Positions 30,517 through 39,720 of a DNA stretch of 64,000 nucleotides are shown in pieces; positions within the stretch are counted from its first letter, which is position 1; every line of letters starts with the position of its first letter. Source of the stretch: an uncultured Thermoanaerobaculia bacterium (GTDB lineage: Bacteria > Acidobacteriota > Thermoanaerobaculia > Multivoradales > Multivoraceae); the NCBI GenBank assembly GCA_951813015.1, contig CATOTG010000006.1:744001-808000 (forward strand), in the 5' to 3' direction. The position numbers and the translations under genes were made by a program. The notes under the pieces were generated by a model, which worked only from the letters and a program-made list of their open reading frames with translations, had not been told where the DNA came from and ran no database searches.

Positions 30517-30983
30517 GTGTCTTCACCCGTTCCGCAGACCATCCGGCTCCGGGTTGGCAGCCGGTACGAGAACATCGAGCTGGTGCAGGCGGTTCTGGAC
30601 GAGGTGCTGGAGCCACTGGAGATCGACGAAGAGAGCAGCTACTGGATGGGGATCGCGCTGCGGGAGGCCCTGACCAACGCGATGAAGCACGGCAACAAGC
30701 TGAACCCGAGAAGAGAGTCGAGGTCGGCCTGGAGGTGAGCGCGGACGCGATCGACATCGTGGTGCAGGATGAGGGCGGCGGGTTCGACCCGGCGGCGGTG
30801 GAAGATTCCGCTGGCGCCGGACAATCTGCTGAAGACACAAGGCCGGGGAATCTTCTACATGAGGAAGTTCATGGATAAGATCGAGTACGACTTTGCGCCG
30901 GGGGCGGCACGAAGGTCCGGCTTCACAAGAAGTTCGGCGGTCCGTCCGTGGGCGCCGAAGGAGACCAGGGAGGAGCGGAATGA
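30517..30983 (+). CDS. RsbW/SpoIIAB-like anti-sigma factor kinase (three frame breaks)
   Basis: GTG 30517 starts MSSPVPQTIRLRVGSRYENI. The N box reads ALREALTNAMKHGN. After shifts near 30708, 30805 and 30903 the order continues VEVGLEVSADAIDIVVQDEGGGFDP (G1 box), QGRGIFYMRKFMD (G2 box) and GGTKVRLHKKF. This is a GHKL-type serine kinase of about 150 residues. Its TGA overlaps the ATG of the antagonist gene, the standard partner-switch arrangement. No sigma factor gene is adjacent. Confidence 0.82.
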
Positions 30984-31318
30984 AGATTGACAAGCGCCAA
31001 CGGGATGGAGCGACGGTTCTCGATCTCCAGGGCAAGATCACGATCGGCGAGGGAGACGTTGCTCTGAGGGAGGCCGTTCACGAAGCGGTCGGCGCGGGCG
31101 CCGTGAACATTCTGCTCAACATGGCCCGGGTGCGAACGATCGACTCTTCCGGCGTTGGCGAGTTGGTCGCCGCCTACACCACGGTCACCAATCGCGGCGG
31201 CAAGCTCGGCCTGTTCGGGCTGCCGAGGCGGGTGCTCGGCGTGCTGCAGATCACCCAGTTGGTCACCGTGCTCGACATCTCGAAGGACGAGGACGAGGCG
31301 GCCGCGTCGCTGTCCTGA
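30980..31318 (+). CDS. STAS-domain anti-sigma factor antagonist (RsbV/SpoIIAA-like)
   Basis: 112 residues, intact. The STAS fold carries IDSSGVGELVAAY, whose Ser is the usual phosphorylation site of the cognate kinase. Unphosphorylated, it would bind the RsbW-like kinase and free the sigma factor. The ATG at 30980 overlaps the kinase TGA; upstream GGAGGAGCGG is a good ribosome-binding site. The C-terminal DEDEAAASL is acidic. Confidence 0.9.
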   Translation: MKIDKRQRDGATVLDLQGKITIGEGDVALREAVHEAVGAGAVNILLNMARVRTIDSSGVGELVAAYTTVTNRGGKLGLFGLPRRVLGVLQITQLVTVLDISKDEDEAAASLS

Positions 31319-31325
31319 CGGACGG

Positions 31326-32571
31326 GTGAGCGCAACCGGACAGGGACGCGAGCAGGAGCGTCCACGGCGGGACCGCCGGACAAAGACCCCACGCGGGGAG
31401 AGACTGGGCGGCAGACTGCTGTTCCTCGGCGTCTCGCTGCTTCTCGTCCTGGGCTTGGCCAGCGGCGCGTGGCTGGGCGCCAGCGACGACGAGCCCGGCG
31501 CCGACTCGATCTACAAATTCATCACGCTGTGGAAGAGGTCCTGCGGCTGATTCGCGGCTCGTACGTGGAGGAGGTCGACGGCCGGGGTCTGATGGCTGGC
31601 GCGCTGGACGGCGTGACGGACGCCCTGGATCCCTTCTCGGTCTACGTGCCGGCGAGCGAAGTGGAGTCCTACCGGGCCGCGCGGGAGATCGGGCGTCGAC
31701 GCAGCGGCCTCCTGGTGCTGAAGGAGCGCGGGACGGCCTACGTCGCGGCGGTGGACCGCGGCAGTCCGGCGGCCGAGGCAGGCCTCAAGCAGGCGGACAT
31801 CGTGTCGATGATCAACGGCCGTTCGTCTCGCGAAATGCCGCTTTGGGAGGTGCGCCGGCAGTTGGCCGGCCCGGTTGGCTCGGAGGTGTTGCTGGAGCTC
31901 GTCAGGCCGAGCGAGGAGGACCCGATCGAGATCGGGCTGGTGCTGGCCGAGAACGAACCGCTGCCGCCGGAGTTCAAGGAGGTTCGCGGGATCGGCGTGC
32001 TCACGATTTCGAGCTTCGATGCCGGCACGGCGGCACTGGTCGCGGAGGCGGTCGCCGGTTACGAGGGCGACTCCCTGCTGGTCGATCTGCGCGGCGTGGC
32101 CGGCGGGTCGGTTGCCGGCGCCTACGCGGTCGCGGGCCGGTTCGCGCAGGGCGACCTGGGCAGTCTCTGCTCGACCGCGAGGATCGCGCACTGAAGAGCT
32201 TCGCCGGCGAGGGCGGCCTGTTCCCGGGCGATATCGCGGTGCTGGTGGACCGGAGCTCTCAGGGCGCCGCCGAAGTTCTCACCGCCGTGCTGCAGAAGGC
32301 GAACGGCGCCGCGCTGTACGGCGAGCCGACCTTCGGCTACGCGGGAGAGGTGGAGGAGATCGAGCTGCCGAAGGGGGGCGGCGTGCTCGAGTTGACGTCG
32401 GCCTTCTATACCGGTCCGGAGGGCGAGCGGCTCAACGAGAGGATCCGGATCGACCGCGAGAACCGTCTCGGCGCCCTCTTCTTCGCCGATCCGGAGGACG
32501 GGTCGGATCCCGTCCTCGAGGGCGCGATCGACAGGATCCTGGAAGCTCCAGGGGAGTCCGCGAGCTTGTAG
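31326..32571 (+). CDS. S41-family (C-terminal processing-like) peptidase with PDZ domain, two frame breaks
   Basis: GTG 31326 gives a basic N-terminus and a membrane/signal segment (LLFLGVSLLLVLGLASGAWLG). One base is missing near 31537, after which VEEVLRLIRGSYVEE and ALDGVTDALDPFSVYV follow. A PDZ domain has GSPAAEAGLKQADIVSMING. A second shift near 32162 leads to LLDREDRALKSF and the catalytic region VLVDRSSQGAAEVL (Ser nucleophile) with GEPTFGYAG downstream. A periplasmic tail-specific protease is likely. About 415 residues, normal for the family. Confidence 0.8.
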
Positions 32572-32622
32572 GTGGTTGCCGCTTCGCGGCGCGGCTTCCC
32601 GGCGCGGGTCACAAGACCCGCG

Positions 32623-33438
32623 TCACACCCGCTTCGCCTTCTCCCAGAGCAGCTCCATGCGCTGGCGCCGCGCGGCGTCCGTTTCTGCGGCGGCGCCTGC
32701 TTCGAGCCCCGCTTCGACCCTGGCGAAGCGACGCCGGAACTTCCGGTTCGCCGCCGCCAGGGCGCGCTCCGGGTCCACCTTGAGGTGGCGGGCGAGATTG
32801 GCCACCGCGAACAGCACGTCGCCCAGCTCTTCCTCGACCTTCGCGGCCGCGTTCGGCCCGTCAGCCGCGGCGCCCCCCGTCATCTCCCGGTCGAGCTCCG
32901 CCAGCTCCTCCGACACCTTGGCGCGCACGCCGGCGGCCGCGTTCCAGTCGAAGCCGATGCCGGCCGCCTTCTGTCCGAGCCGGTAGGCGCCGACCAGGGC
33001 CGGCAGCGAGGCCGGCACGCCGTCCAGCACGGAGCGTCCGGCGCCACTCTGCTTGCGCTTCTCCCAGAGCGCCGCGACCTCGGCCGCCGACTCGGCTTCC
33101 TCGTCGCCGAAGACGTGCGGGTGGCGGGCCACCATCTTCTCGATCACGGTCCGGATGGCGTCGCCAGGGGATACGTCCGAGAGCTCGGCGCTGGCGAGGC
33201 GGGCGACGTAGACGGCCTCGAACAGAAGGTCGCCCAGCTCCTCGTTGATCGCCGCCACATCGCGCTCGTCGATCGCGGCGGCCAGTTCGTGGGCTTCCTC
33301 GATCAGGTAGGCGCGCAGGTCCGCGAGAGACAGTTCGCGGTCCCATGGGCAGTCGACGCGCAGCCGGTCGATCAGGGTCGCGATTGGCGCCAGCGAGGAG
33401 GGGTCGGCGGCGCCGTCTGCTCTGGTACGATCGCGCAT
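32623..33438 (-). CDS. mazG: MazG nucleoside triphosphate pyrophosphohydrolase
   Basis: 271 residues, intact, with two MazG domains. The first has CPWDRELSLADLRAYLIEEAHEL and EELGDLLFEAV; the second has EELAELDRE and VEEELGDVLFAVANLARH. The E-E-x-x-E and E-x-x-D clusters bind Mg2+. It hydrolyses NTPs and dNTPs to monophosphates plus pyrophosphate, clearing noncanonical nucleotides. It points away from the DUF1844 gene, with only 20 bases between the two starts. Confidence 0.94.
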   Translation of the reverse strand: MRDRTRADGAADPSSLAPIATLIDRLRVDCPWDRELSLADLRAYLIEEAHELAAAIDERDVAAINEELGDLLFEAVYVARLASAELSDVSPGDAIRTVIEKMVARHPHVFGDEEAESAAEVAALWEKRKQSGAGRSVLDGVPASLPALVGAYRLGQKAAGIGFDWNAAAGVRAKVSEELAELDREMTGGAAADGPNAAAKVEEELGDVLFAVANLARHLKVDPERALAAANRKFRRRFARVEAGLEAGAAAETDAARRQRMELLWEKAKRV

Positions 33439-33458
33439 TCTTCGTTGAGGAGGTCGCT

Positions 33459-33950
33459 GTGAAGGTCACCGACAAGAGGATGTTCACGGACGACGGCGAG
33501 CTGCGCGAAGAGTACCGGTTTCTCGAGCAACAGAAGGGCGCCGGCGGTCCCGGGACATCCACCCCGGCGGCCGCTTCGGCCGAGCCGCCGGCCGCGGATC
33601 CCGTGGTCCGGGAGGCGCCCGCCGCGGAGAGCCGCGGACCTTCCGCGGCGCCAAGCCCGAGCGCCGACGAGGCGACCGGACGCGAGTCGCCTCCCGCCGG
33701 GTCGCGGCCGGGCCCCGGCTTGATGGACCTGGTCGCCATGCTCGCCGAGCCGATCGCCTACCTGCTCGGCGACGCGCAACTCCCGGACGGGCAGAGTGCC
33801 GAGGATCTTCCTCGGGCGCGTCTGCAGATCGACCTGCTGGCGGTGCTGCAGGAGAAGACAAGAGGAAACGTGACCGCCGAGGAGAGCGCGGTGCTGGAGA
33901 ACCTCCTCGGTCAGCTCCGTATGCGTTACGTCGAGAAGAGCCGGAACTGA
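33459..33950 (+). CDS. DUF1844-family protein
   Basis: 163 residues. MKVTDKRMFTDDGELREEYRFL is followed by a long A/P/S/E-rich disordered stretch (about 30-85) and the DUF1844 core (LMDLVAMLAEPIAYLLGDAQ, RLQIDLLAVLQEKTRGN, EESAVLENLLGQLRMRYV). Function unknown; the family is common in Acidobacteriota and Deltaproteobacteria-like groups. GTG 33459 is preceded by GAGGAGG, which decides the start. It diverges from mazG. Confidence 0.85.
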   Translation: MKVTDKRMFTDDGELREEYRFLEQQKGAGGPGTSTPAAASAEPPAADPVVREAPAAESRGPSAAPSPSADEATGRESPPAGSRPGPGLMDLVAMLAEPIAYLLGDAQLPDGQSAEDLPRARLQIDLLAVLQEKTRGNVTAEESAVLENLLGQLRMRYVEKSRN

Positions 33951-33988
33951 CGACGTCGACGGAGGTTGCGCCGTTGCCTGGTGGGTGC

Positions 33989-34218
33989 AGCAGCCCGTGG
34001 CAGAAGTCGCGCTGCATTCGAGCGGCCATGCATCCCGCCCGGCATCGTGCCATCCGTGCGCCCGATGACGGGCGCACGGACTGGTTCGCGGGTGGCGCGG
34101 AGCGCGCCACCCGGGTTGCTCCTCGGTCGAGTATGGCCCGATATGCTCTCTCGTCGCGCCTTGCCGGGCGGGCGCCTGACCACTCTCGGTGCGACACGGA
34201 CTTCTGCCACGGGCTGCT
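33989..34218. repeat. R1 element, copy 2, full length with 20-bp inverted ends and an R2 insert
   Basis: Left end AGCAGCCCGTGGCAGAAGTC (33989-34008) is the exact reverse complement of the right end (34199-34218). The total is 230 bases, or 162 without the nested R2 at 34048-34115. There is no open frame of note. Such length, perfect terminal inverted repeats and multiple copies fit a MITE that a transposase acts on in trans. The terminal CTAG resembles the YTAR target of IS5-family elements (inference). It lies between the DUF1844 gene and dnaK. Confidence 0.85.
34048..34115. repeat. R2 palindromic element, copy 3, inside R1
   Basis: 68 bases, reverse orientation to copies 1 and 2, with a perfect 12-bp inverted pair TCCGTGCGCCCG / CGGGCGCACGGA around ATGA. 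R1 copy 1 reads straight through GGCATCG-TTGCTCC, while here the R2 sequence lies exactly between GGCATCG and TTGCTCC. This shows that it was inserted or removed as a unit. Confidence 0.85.
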
Positions 34219-34286
34219 AGGGCAGGCCTGCACCGGTCTTCACCGGAACATGAGTGTGTGAATATCAGATTGCGGCCCTGCGGGAC

Positions 34287-34315
34287 TTGACACGAGAACG
34301 CTTAGGTCTTAGGGT
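34287..34315 (+). promoter_or_regulatory. Predicted sigma70-type promoter of dnaK
   Basis: TTGACA at 34287-34292 and TAGGGT at 34310-34315 with a 17-base spacer, giving a 5' untranslated region of about 110 bases before the dnaK TTG. I found no clear HspR operator (CTTGAGT-N7-ACTCAAG type), although an HspR-like gene follows dnaK. Confidence 0.5.
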
Positions 34316-34432
34316 GGTTGGCGCGCTGGGGCCGATGCCCGGTTGTCCGATGCCCGGAACGGGCCCTCCGGCGAACCAACAAATGGAACACCCGCTCGCG
34401 CCGCTCGGCGCGGACGATGAGGAGGCGAGGAC

Positions 34433-36364
34433 TTGAGCAAGATCATTGGAATCGACCTGGGGACGACGAACAGCGTCGTCGCCTTGATGGAGGGTTCGGA
34501 CCCGAAGGTGGTGCCGAACTCGGAGGGAAGCCGGACGACACCGTCGATCGTCGCATTCACGGACAAGGGCGAGCGTTTGGTCGGCCAGGTTGCCAAGCGG
34601 CAGGCGGTGACGAACCCGCAGAACACGGTCTTCTCGATCAAGCGCTTCATGGGACGGCGCCTGGCCGAGGTCTCGGGGGAGCAGAAGATGGTCCCCTACT
34701 CGGTCACGAGTTCGGGCGACGATGTCCGGATCGAGGCGGCGGGCAAGAGCTACACCCCGCCGCAGATCTCCGCGATGGTGCTGCAGAAGCTGAAGCAGGC
34801 GGCGGAGGACTACCTGGGCGGTCCGGTCGAACGTGCGGTGATCACCGTGCCGGCGTACTTCAACGACGCCCAGCGTCAGGCAACCCGCGACGCCGGCCAG
34901 ATCGCCGGCCTCACCGTCGAGCGGCTGGTCAACGAGCCGACCGCGGCGGCGCTCGCGTACGGCCTGGACAAGGAGGGCGACCGCACGATCGCCGTGTACG
35001 ACTTCGGCGGCGGCACCTTCGACATCTCGATCCTGGAGGTCGGCGAGGGCGTCGTCGAGGTGAAGTCGACGAACGGCGACACCCACCTCGGGGGCGACAA
35101 CATCGACCAGCGGATCATCGACTGGCTGCTGGCGGAGTTCAAGAAGGACCAGGGCATCGATCTGGGCCAGGACCCGATGGCCATGCAGCGCCTCAAGGAA
35201 GCCGGCGAGAAGGCGAAGATCGAGCTTTCCGGAGTGCAGGAGACCGAGATCAACCTGCCCTTTGTGACCGCCGACGCCACGGGTCCCAAGCACCTGAACG
35301 TCAGGCTGTCCCGCAGCAAGCTGGAGCAGATCACGGAGGACCTGATCAAGGGCACTCTCGGGCCGTGCCGTCAGGCGCTCAAGGATGCGGGTCTTGCGAC
35401 CACCGACATCGAGGAGGTCGTCATGGTCGGCGGCCAGACCCGGATGCCGGCGGTCCAGAACACGGTCAAGGAGTTCTTCGGTCGCGAACCGCACCGTGGC
35501 GTGAATCCGGACGAGGTCGTGGCGATAGGCGCCGCGGTCCAGGGCGGCGTGCTGGCGGGGGACGTGACGGATGTTCTGCTGCTGGACGTCACGCCGCTGT
35601 CGCTCGGCATCGAGACGCTGGGAGGCGTCTTCACCAAGCTGATCGACCGCAACACGACGATTCCCACGCGCAAGAGCGAGACGTTCTCCACCGCCGGCGA
35701 CAACCAGACCTCCGTGGAGGTCCATGTCCTGCAGGGCGAGCGCGAAATGGCGGGCCACAACCGGACGCTGGGGCGTTTCCACCTGGTGGGCATTCCGCCG
35801 GCGCCGCGGGGCCTGCCGCAGATCGAAGTCACGTTCGACATCGACGCGAACGGCATCGTGAACGTCTCCGCCCAGGACAAGGGCACGGGCAAGGAACAGA
35901 AGATCACGATCAGCGGTTCCGGCGGCATCGACAAGGACGAGATCGAGCGCATGGTCTCGGACGCGCAGGCGCACAGCGACGAGGACAAGAAGCGCCGGGA
36001 GGTCATCGACGCCCGGAACCAGCTCGATTCCCTGGTCTACGGCACCGAGAAGACCCTCGCCGAGCACAGGGCCAAGCTGTCCGAGAGCGATGTGGGTGAG
36101 ATCGAATCGGCGATCGAGGAAGCGAAGAAGAGCATGGAGGCGGAGGACGCGGCGGCGATGGCGAGCGCCTCGGCCAGCCTGACCCAGGCTTCGCACAAGC
36201 TGGCGCAGGTCATCTACGAGCAGACGAGCGCCGAGGCGCCGCCGGAGGGTGCGCCGGGAGCGGGCGCCGGTCCACAAGGCCCGGCTTCCGGCGTTGCCGA
36301 CGACGTGATCGACGCCGACTTCGTCGACGTGGATGACTCTTCCGGGGACGACAAGGCAAACTAG
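34433..36364 (+). CDS. dnaK: Chaperone DnaK (Hsp70)
   Basis: 643 residues, intact. The nucleotide-binding domain begins [21 protein letters not shown] and includes [14 protein letters not shown] and [11 protein letters not shown]. The substrate domain includes [12 protein letters not shown], and the lid ends in a P/G/A-rich tail and the acidic [12 protein letters not shown]. It binds unfolded peptides in an ATP cycle with DnaJ and GrpE, neither of which is adjacent. The TTG start is supported by GAGGAGG 8 bases upstream and by family alignment. hspR follows at 86 bases. Confidence 0.97.
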   Translation: MSKIIGIDLGTTNSVVALMEGSDPKVVPNSEGSRTTPSIVAFTDKGERLVGQVAKRQAVTNPQNTVFSIKRFMGRRLAEVSGEQKMVPYSVTSSGDDVRIEAAGKSYTPPQISAMVLQKLKQAAEDYLGGPVERAVITVPAYFNDAQRQATRDAGQIAGLTVERLVNEPTAAALAYGLDKEGDRTIAVYDFGGGTFDISILEVGEGVVEVKSTNGDTHLGGDNIDQRIIDWLLAEFKKDQGIDLGQDPMAMQRLKEAGEKAKIELSGVQETEINLPFVTADATGPKHLNVRLSRSKLEQITEDLIKGTLGPCRQALKDAGLATTDIEEVVMVGGQTRMPAVQNTVKEFFGREPHRGVNPDEVVAIGAAVQGGVLAGDVTDVLLLDVTPLSLGIETLGGVFTKLIDRNTTIPTRKSETFSTAGDNQTSVEVHVLQGEREMAGHNRTLGRFHLVGIPPAPRGLPQIEVTFDIDANGIVNVSAQDKGTGKEQKITISGSGGIDKDEIERMVSDAQAHSDEDKKRREVIDARNQLDSLVYGTEKTLAEHRAKLSESDVGEIESAIEEAKKSMEAEDAAAMASASASLTQASHKLAQVIYEQTSAEAPPEGAPGAGAGPQGPASGVADDVIDADFVDVDDSSGDDKAN

Positions 36365-36450
36365 GCCCTCTGGAGATGGTTCGGCCCGGCTCATCGCGGC
36401 ACCGCCGCCCCCCGTCACGCCGCCGGCGAGTTGGGGGCGGTCGCTACGTG

Positions 36451-36807
36451 ATGATCAGCAAGGTGGCGGAGCGCTATGACATCCATCCGCAGACCCTTCG
36501 CCTTTACGAGCGGGAGGGACTGCTCCGGCCGCAACGAAGCGACGGCAACACGCGGCTCTACGACGAGGACGCCCTCCACCGGCTGGAGTCGATCCTCACG
36601 TTGACGCGCGATATGGGGGTCAACCTCGCCGGTGTCGAGGTCATTCTGACTCTCCAGGAGCGGCTGGCGCGGCTGGAGGCGGAGCGCGACCGGCTGCTCG
36701 AGATCGTCGAGCGCGACGTTTCGGACCGGCGCCGCGGCGTCCGGCGGCGTCACGCACTGGTCTGGGTGCGCAGCGGCGCCCTGGTGAAGGTCGAGGACGA
36801 GGATTGA
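36451..36807 (+). CDS. MerR-family regulator, HspR-like
   Basis: 118 residues. The helix-turn-helix MISKVAERYDIHPQTLRLYEREGLL is nearly the HspR consensus, followed by G-N-T-R-L-Y-D-E-D-x-x-R-L and a helix VNLAGVEVILTLQERLARLEAERDRLLEIV. HspR represses the dnaK operon in Actinobacteria and other groups, and its position right after dnaK supports that role. The frame is open upstream to 36376, but ATG 36451 starts the conserved fold. Confidence 0.85.
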   Translation: MISKVAERYDIHPQTLRLYEREGLLRPQRSDGNTRLYDEDALHRLESILTLTRDMGVNLAGVEVILTLQERLARLEAERDRLLEIVERDVSDRRRGVRRRHALVWVRSGALVKVEDED

Positions 36808-37554
36808 ACGAGACGAGTTGCGAGTTCTGCCAGGACCGTGGCTGGATCGTCGACCTGGGGACGAACCGCGCGCGTCGTTGCAGTTGCTACCAGGCGCGGG
36901 TCCGCAGCCCGCCGGCGGGACGATCTCGGGATTCCGCCGAAGTACCAGGGCTGCCGGCTGAGCAACTTCCGTCTCGCGGGTGACGTCGGCGATCAACTGC
37001 TCGAGGCGCGCCGCAGTTGCGACCGGTACATCGAGGACTTCCTGGAACGAGACGGCTCGCTGCGCGAGACCGGCCTCGTGTTCGTCGGCCCCAGCGGCCG
37101 CGGCAAGACCCACCTGGCGGTCGCGGTGCTTTACGAACTCGCCGAGCAGTACGGCGTGCGGGGGCGCTTCGTCGACTTCACCAGCCTGGTCGCGGACATT
37201 CAGGCCACCTTCCGGCAGGGCGCCGAGGTGAACCAGGCGGACCTGCTGCGACCGTTGCAGGAGGCGGATGTGGTGGTCGTCGACGAGCTCGGGGCAAGGC
37301 GGCCGACGCCCTTCGTCTCGGACACGCTCTACCTGCTGATCAACAGCCGCTACATGGCCAGGCGGCCGACCCTCTTCACCAGCAACTACTACCTGGCCGC
37401 CGGAGAAGGCGGAGAGGACATTCAGGCCGACCGGACGCTCACCGGCCGGGTCCCGGCAAGCCTGGTCAGCCGCCTCCACCAGATGGCGAAACCGGTTCCC
37501 ATCGACGCCGTTGGCGACTACCGGCACGAACTCCAGGCCCATCAGCACCGGTAG
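36804..37554 (+). CDS. DnaC/IstB-like AAA+ ATPase with N-terminal zinc ribbon (one frame break)
   Basis: TTG 36804 overlaps the hspR stop and starts a Cys ribbon (C-E-F-C near 6-9, C-S-C near 32-34). A one-base shift near 36905 leads to RRDDLGIPPKYQGCRL and the ATPase: Walker A GPSGRGKTHLA, Walker B VVVDELGAR, sensor I LFTSNYY. It resembles DnaC/DnaI helicase loaders and IstB. With no transposase partner, a loader or general ATPase role is more likely. The stop codon TAG lies within the R1-derived palindrome at 37552. Confidence 0.78.
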
Positions 37555-37572
37555 CAGCCACGGGCTGCTACA
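37552..37572. repeat. R1-end palindrome, possible excision scar
   Basis: TAGCAGCC-ACG-GGCTGCTA with flanking G and C pairs gives a perfect 9-bp stem. It looks like the outer 8 bases of the R1 left end joined to the outer 11 of the right end with the interior gone. It supplies the stop codon of the DnaC-like gene and could act as a terminator hairpin. Confidence 0.5.
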
Positions 37573-37875
37573 ACCAACCCTGGTGCGCCGGCATCCGGCC
37601 GGCCGTGGCGCGGGCGTTTGACCCCGACGGAGAACCGCCGGGCAGGCGCCTGGGCGGCGAGCTGTCCAACAGGGCCGTTCCCAAGTCGGGAACTTCGGTG
37701 ACCGATGTGAGGAAACGACTCCGGAATCGGCAACTCGGCGCCGGCACGGCTCTCGACCCTCGGGAATGAAGGCCTCCCGCCCGCGCCCAGCGTGGAGCGC
37801 TGGACTTTGGAATGGTCCTGATCGAGCTGTCCACTCAGTGTTTCGGCTATTTGCAATAACGTATGGAGAGGCGGA
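37573..37875. other. Intergenic stretch without a gene
   Basis: Between the R1-end palindrome and the SpoIID gene I see no conserved frame. The last 50 bases before the start are unusually A/T-rich for this window (GTTTCGGCTATTTGCAATAACG), so the SpoIID promoter probably lies there, but no clean -35/-10 pair is visible. Confidence 0.5.
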
Positions 37876-39720
37876 ATGGGAGAACGGATGGGAAAGCACT
37901 TGGGGCGGTGGGTCGCGATGGCCGGCCTGGCCGCGGCGGCCGGCCTGCTCATTGCCGCGGCTCGGCCGGTTCCTGCTCCCGAACCGAGCCTGGTCACCGT
38001 GCCGCTCGCGCTGCCGGCGGAGATCCGGGTGGGACTGGCAACGGACCTGGACCGCCTGGAGGTTTCCTGCTGCGAGTCGCCTTCCTGGTTGGTGGCCGAG
38101 GACGGCGAACGCCACGTGGTCGACGGGCGTTTCAGCGTGCGAACGGCGCCGGGCAGGACGAGTCCGGGCGACCATCGGCTCCAGGTAGCGGCCCTCCGGG
38201 ATCGGCGGCAGGCGGAGAGGCTCGCCGCCCGTCTCGCCGAGCTGCTCGCCCAGGACGCGAACTCGGTCCTCGACGCCGCGACCGGCCTCTATCGGGTCCG
38301 CGTGGGCCGCTACGGCGGCCGGGAGCAGGCTGAGGAAGCCCGTGGCCGACTTCAGGTCGAAGCGTTCGACGACATCTGGATCGTGGTCGAGGGCAGGGTG
38401 CTGGAGGATCCCGCCTTCGAAGTCGACGGGATGGGCTGGATTGCCGGCAGGCGGCTCCGGCTCGAGTCGACCGGGGGCGTTGTGGACATTCTCGGCCGCC
38501 GCTACCGCGGCGCGCTCGAGCTGTTCGTCAACGACCGTGCCGGCCTCAACGTCGTCAACGCGGCGCCGCTCGAGGACTACGTACGCGCCGTCGTCCCGGT
38601 CGAGTTGGGACCGGAGCTCTATCCGGAGCTCGAAGCGACGAAGGCGCAGGCGGTCGCGGCGCGTACCTATGCGGTCCGGCATCGCGGCGAGTACGACGAA
38701 GAGGGGTACGACATCTGCGCTACGCCCCTGTGCCAGGTCTATGGCGGACTGGAGGTAGAGCATCCGCGGTCGGACGCGGCGGTGGCCGCGACGAGGGGAG
38801 AGATTCTGGTCGCTTCCGGAAGGCCGATCGAGGCCCTCTTTTCGGCGAGTTGCGGCGGCCGCACCGAACTGGTGGACAACGTCTTTCCGCGCCTGGCGGG
38901 AGACGGTCCGACCGCCGCACTGTGTGTCGAGGGTGGAGTCCTTCCGCTGGTCGGCGCAGCCGGTGGAACCCCGGAACAGCACCTGCTGGAGGCGCTCGGC
39001 CTGAAGAGAGTGCGCGCACGCCGGCGCGCCGAGCGCCTGAACCGGGCCCGGTCCAGGGGATTCCTCGAGGTCGTGGCCGGGAACCTGGGATGGGTCGACG
39101 GCGGCTGGCTGCAACTGCACAGGGATGGCGCCCGGCGACTGGTCCCGCTGGCGGCCGAGGCCGACCTGCTGACCGCGGAAACGCCGCCCGGAGGGTCGCC
39201 GACGGACATGGGGGTTCCGGTCGGGGCGGTCGCCATGGCGCCCGGGGATCGGGTTCGGGCCTACCTCGTCGGCGGGCGCGCGGTCCTCGTGGTCCACGAG
39301 ACGCCAGTGAGGGGAGGCCAGCCCGAGGCCGTTCCGTGGTCCGTGTGGCGATCCCGCAGCTCGCTGCGCGACGCCGTCGAAGAGCGCTTTCCCGGCCTGG
39401 GGCTGGTTTCGCTGAGAGTGCTCGAGCGGGGCGTCTCGGGTCGGGTCGCGCGCCTCGACCTGGTCGGCGAACGGCGTTCCGTCGAGGTGGACGGTCTGGC
39501 CATCCGGTGGCTTCTCGACGTGCCGGAGAACGTGGTCCGGATAACCGAGGAGAACGGCGCCGGCGATGTCGCGGGCTGGCGATTCGAAGGCAATGGCCGG
39601 GGGCACGGCGTCGGCATGTGCCAGATCGGCTCGTTCCTCATGGCGCAGCGCGGTCTGAGCTATCGCGAGATTCTCTGGCACTACTACGGAGCGGTCGACA
39701 TTGGACACTCCGGATCGTGA
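37876..39720 (+). CDS. SpoIID/LytB-domain protein with SPOR-like region
   Basis: 614 residues. A signal segment (WVAMAGLAAAAGLLIAAARP) comes first, then a SPOR-like stretch (HRLQVAALRDRRQAERLAARL and YRVRVGRYGGREQAEEA, about 95-160). The SpoIID domain follows: LEDYVRAVVPVELGP, LEATKAQAVAARTYAV, LFSASCGGRTE, and near the end GRGHGVGMCQIGSFLMA. SpoIID-type proteins are lytic transglycosylases acting on denuded glycan strands; SPOR domains also bind denuded glycans. Outside spore formers such proteins are cell-wall hydrolases of unclear role. The stop overlaps the meaB GTG. Confidence 0.87.
   Translation: MGERMGKHLGRWVAMAGLAAAAGLLIAAARPVPAPEPSLVTVPLALPAEIRVGLATDLDRLEVSCCESPSWLVAEDGERHVVDGRFSVRTAPGRTSPGDHRLQVAALRDRRQAERLAARLAELLAQDANSVLDAATGLYRVRVGRYGGREQAEEARGRLQVEAFDDIWIVVEGRVLEDPAFEVDGMGWIAGRRLRLESTGGVVDILGRRYRGALELFVNDRAGLNVVNAAPLEDYVRAVVPVELGPELYPELEATKAQAVAARTYAVRHRGEYDEEGYDICATPLCQVYGGLEVEHPRSDAAVAATRGEILVASGRPIEALFSASCGGRTELVDNVFPRLAGDGPTAALCVEGGVLPLVGAAGGTPEQHLLEALGLKRVRARRRAERLNRARSRGFLEVVAGNLGWVDGGWLQLHRDGARRLVPLAAEADLLTAETPPGGSPTDMGVPVGAVAMAPGDRVRAYLVGGRAVLVVHETPVRGGQPEAVPWSVWRSRSSLRDAVEERFPGLGLVSLRVLERGVSGRVARLDLVGERRSVEVDGLAIRWLLDVPENVVRITEENGAGDVAGWRFEGNGRGHGVGMCQIGSFLMAQRGLSYREILWHYYGAVDIGHSGS

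Noticed and set aside
20919..32571. Genuine pseudogenisation of a block of housekeeping genes
   Set aside because: Domain order and codon character are intact on both sides of each break, and interspersed genes are whole. Indel errors fit better.
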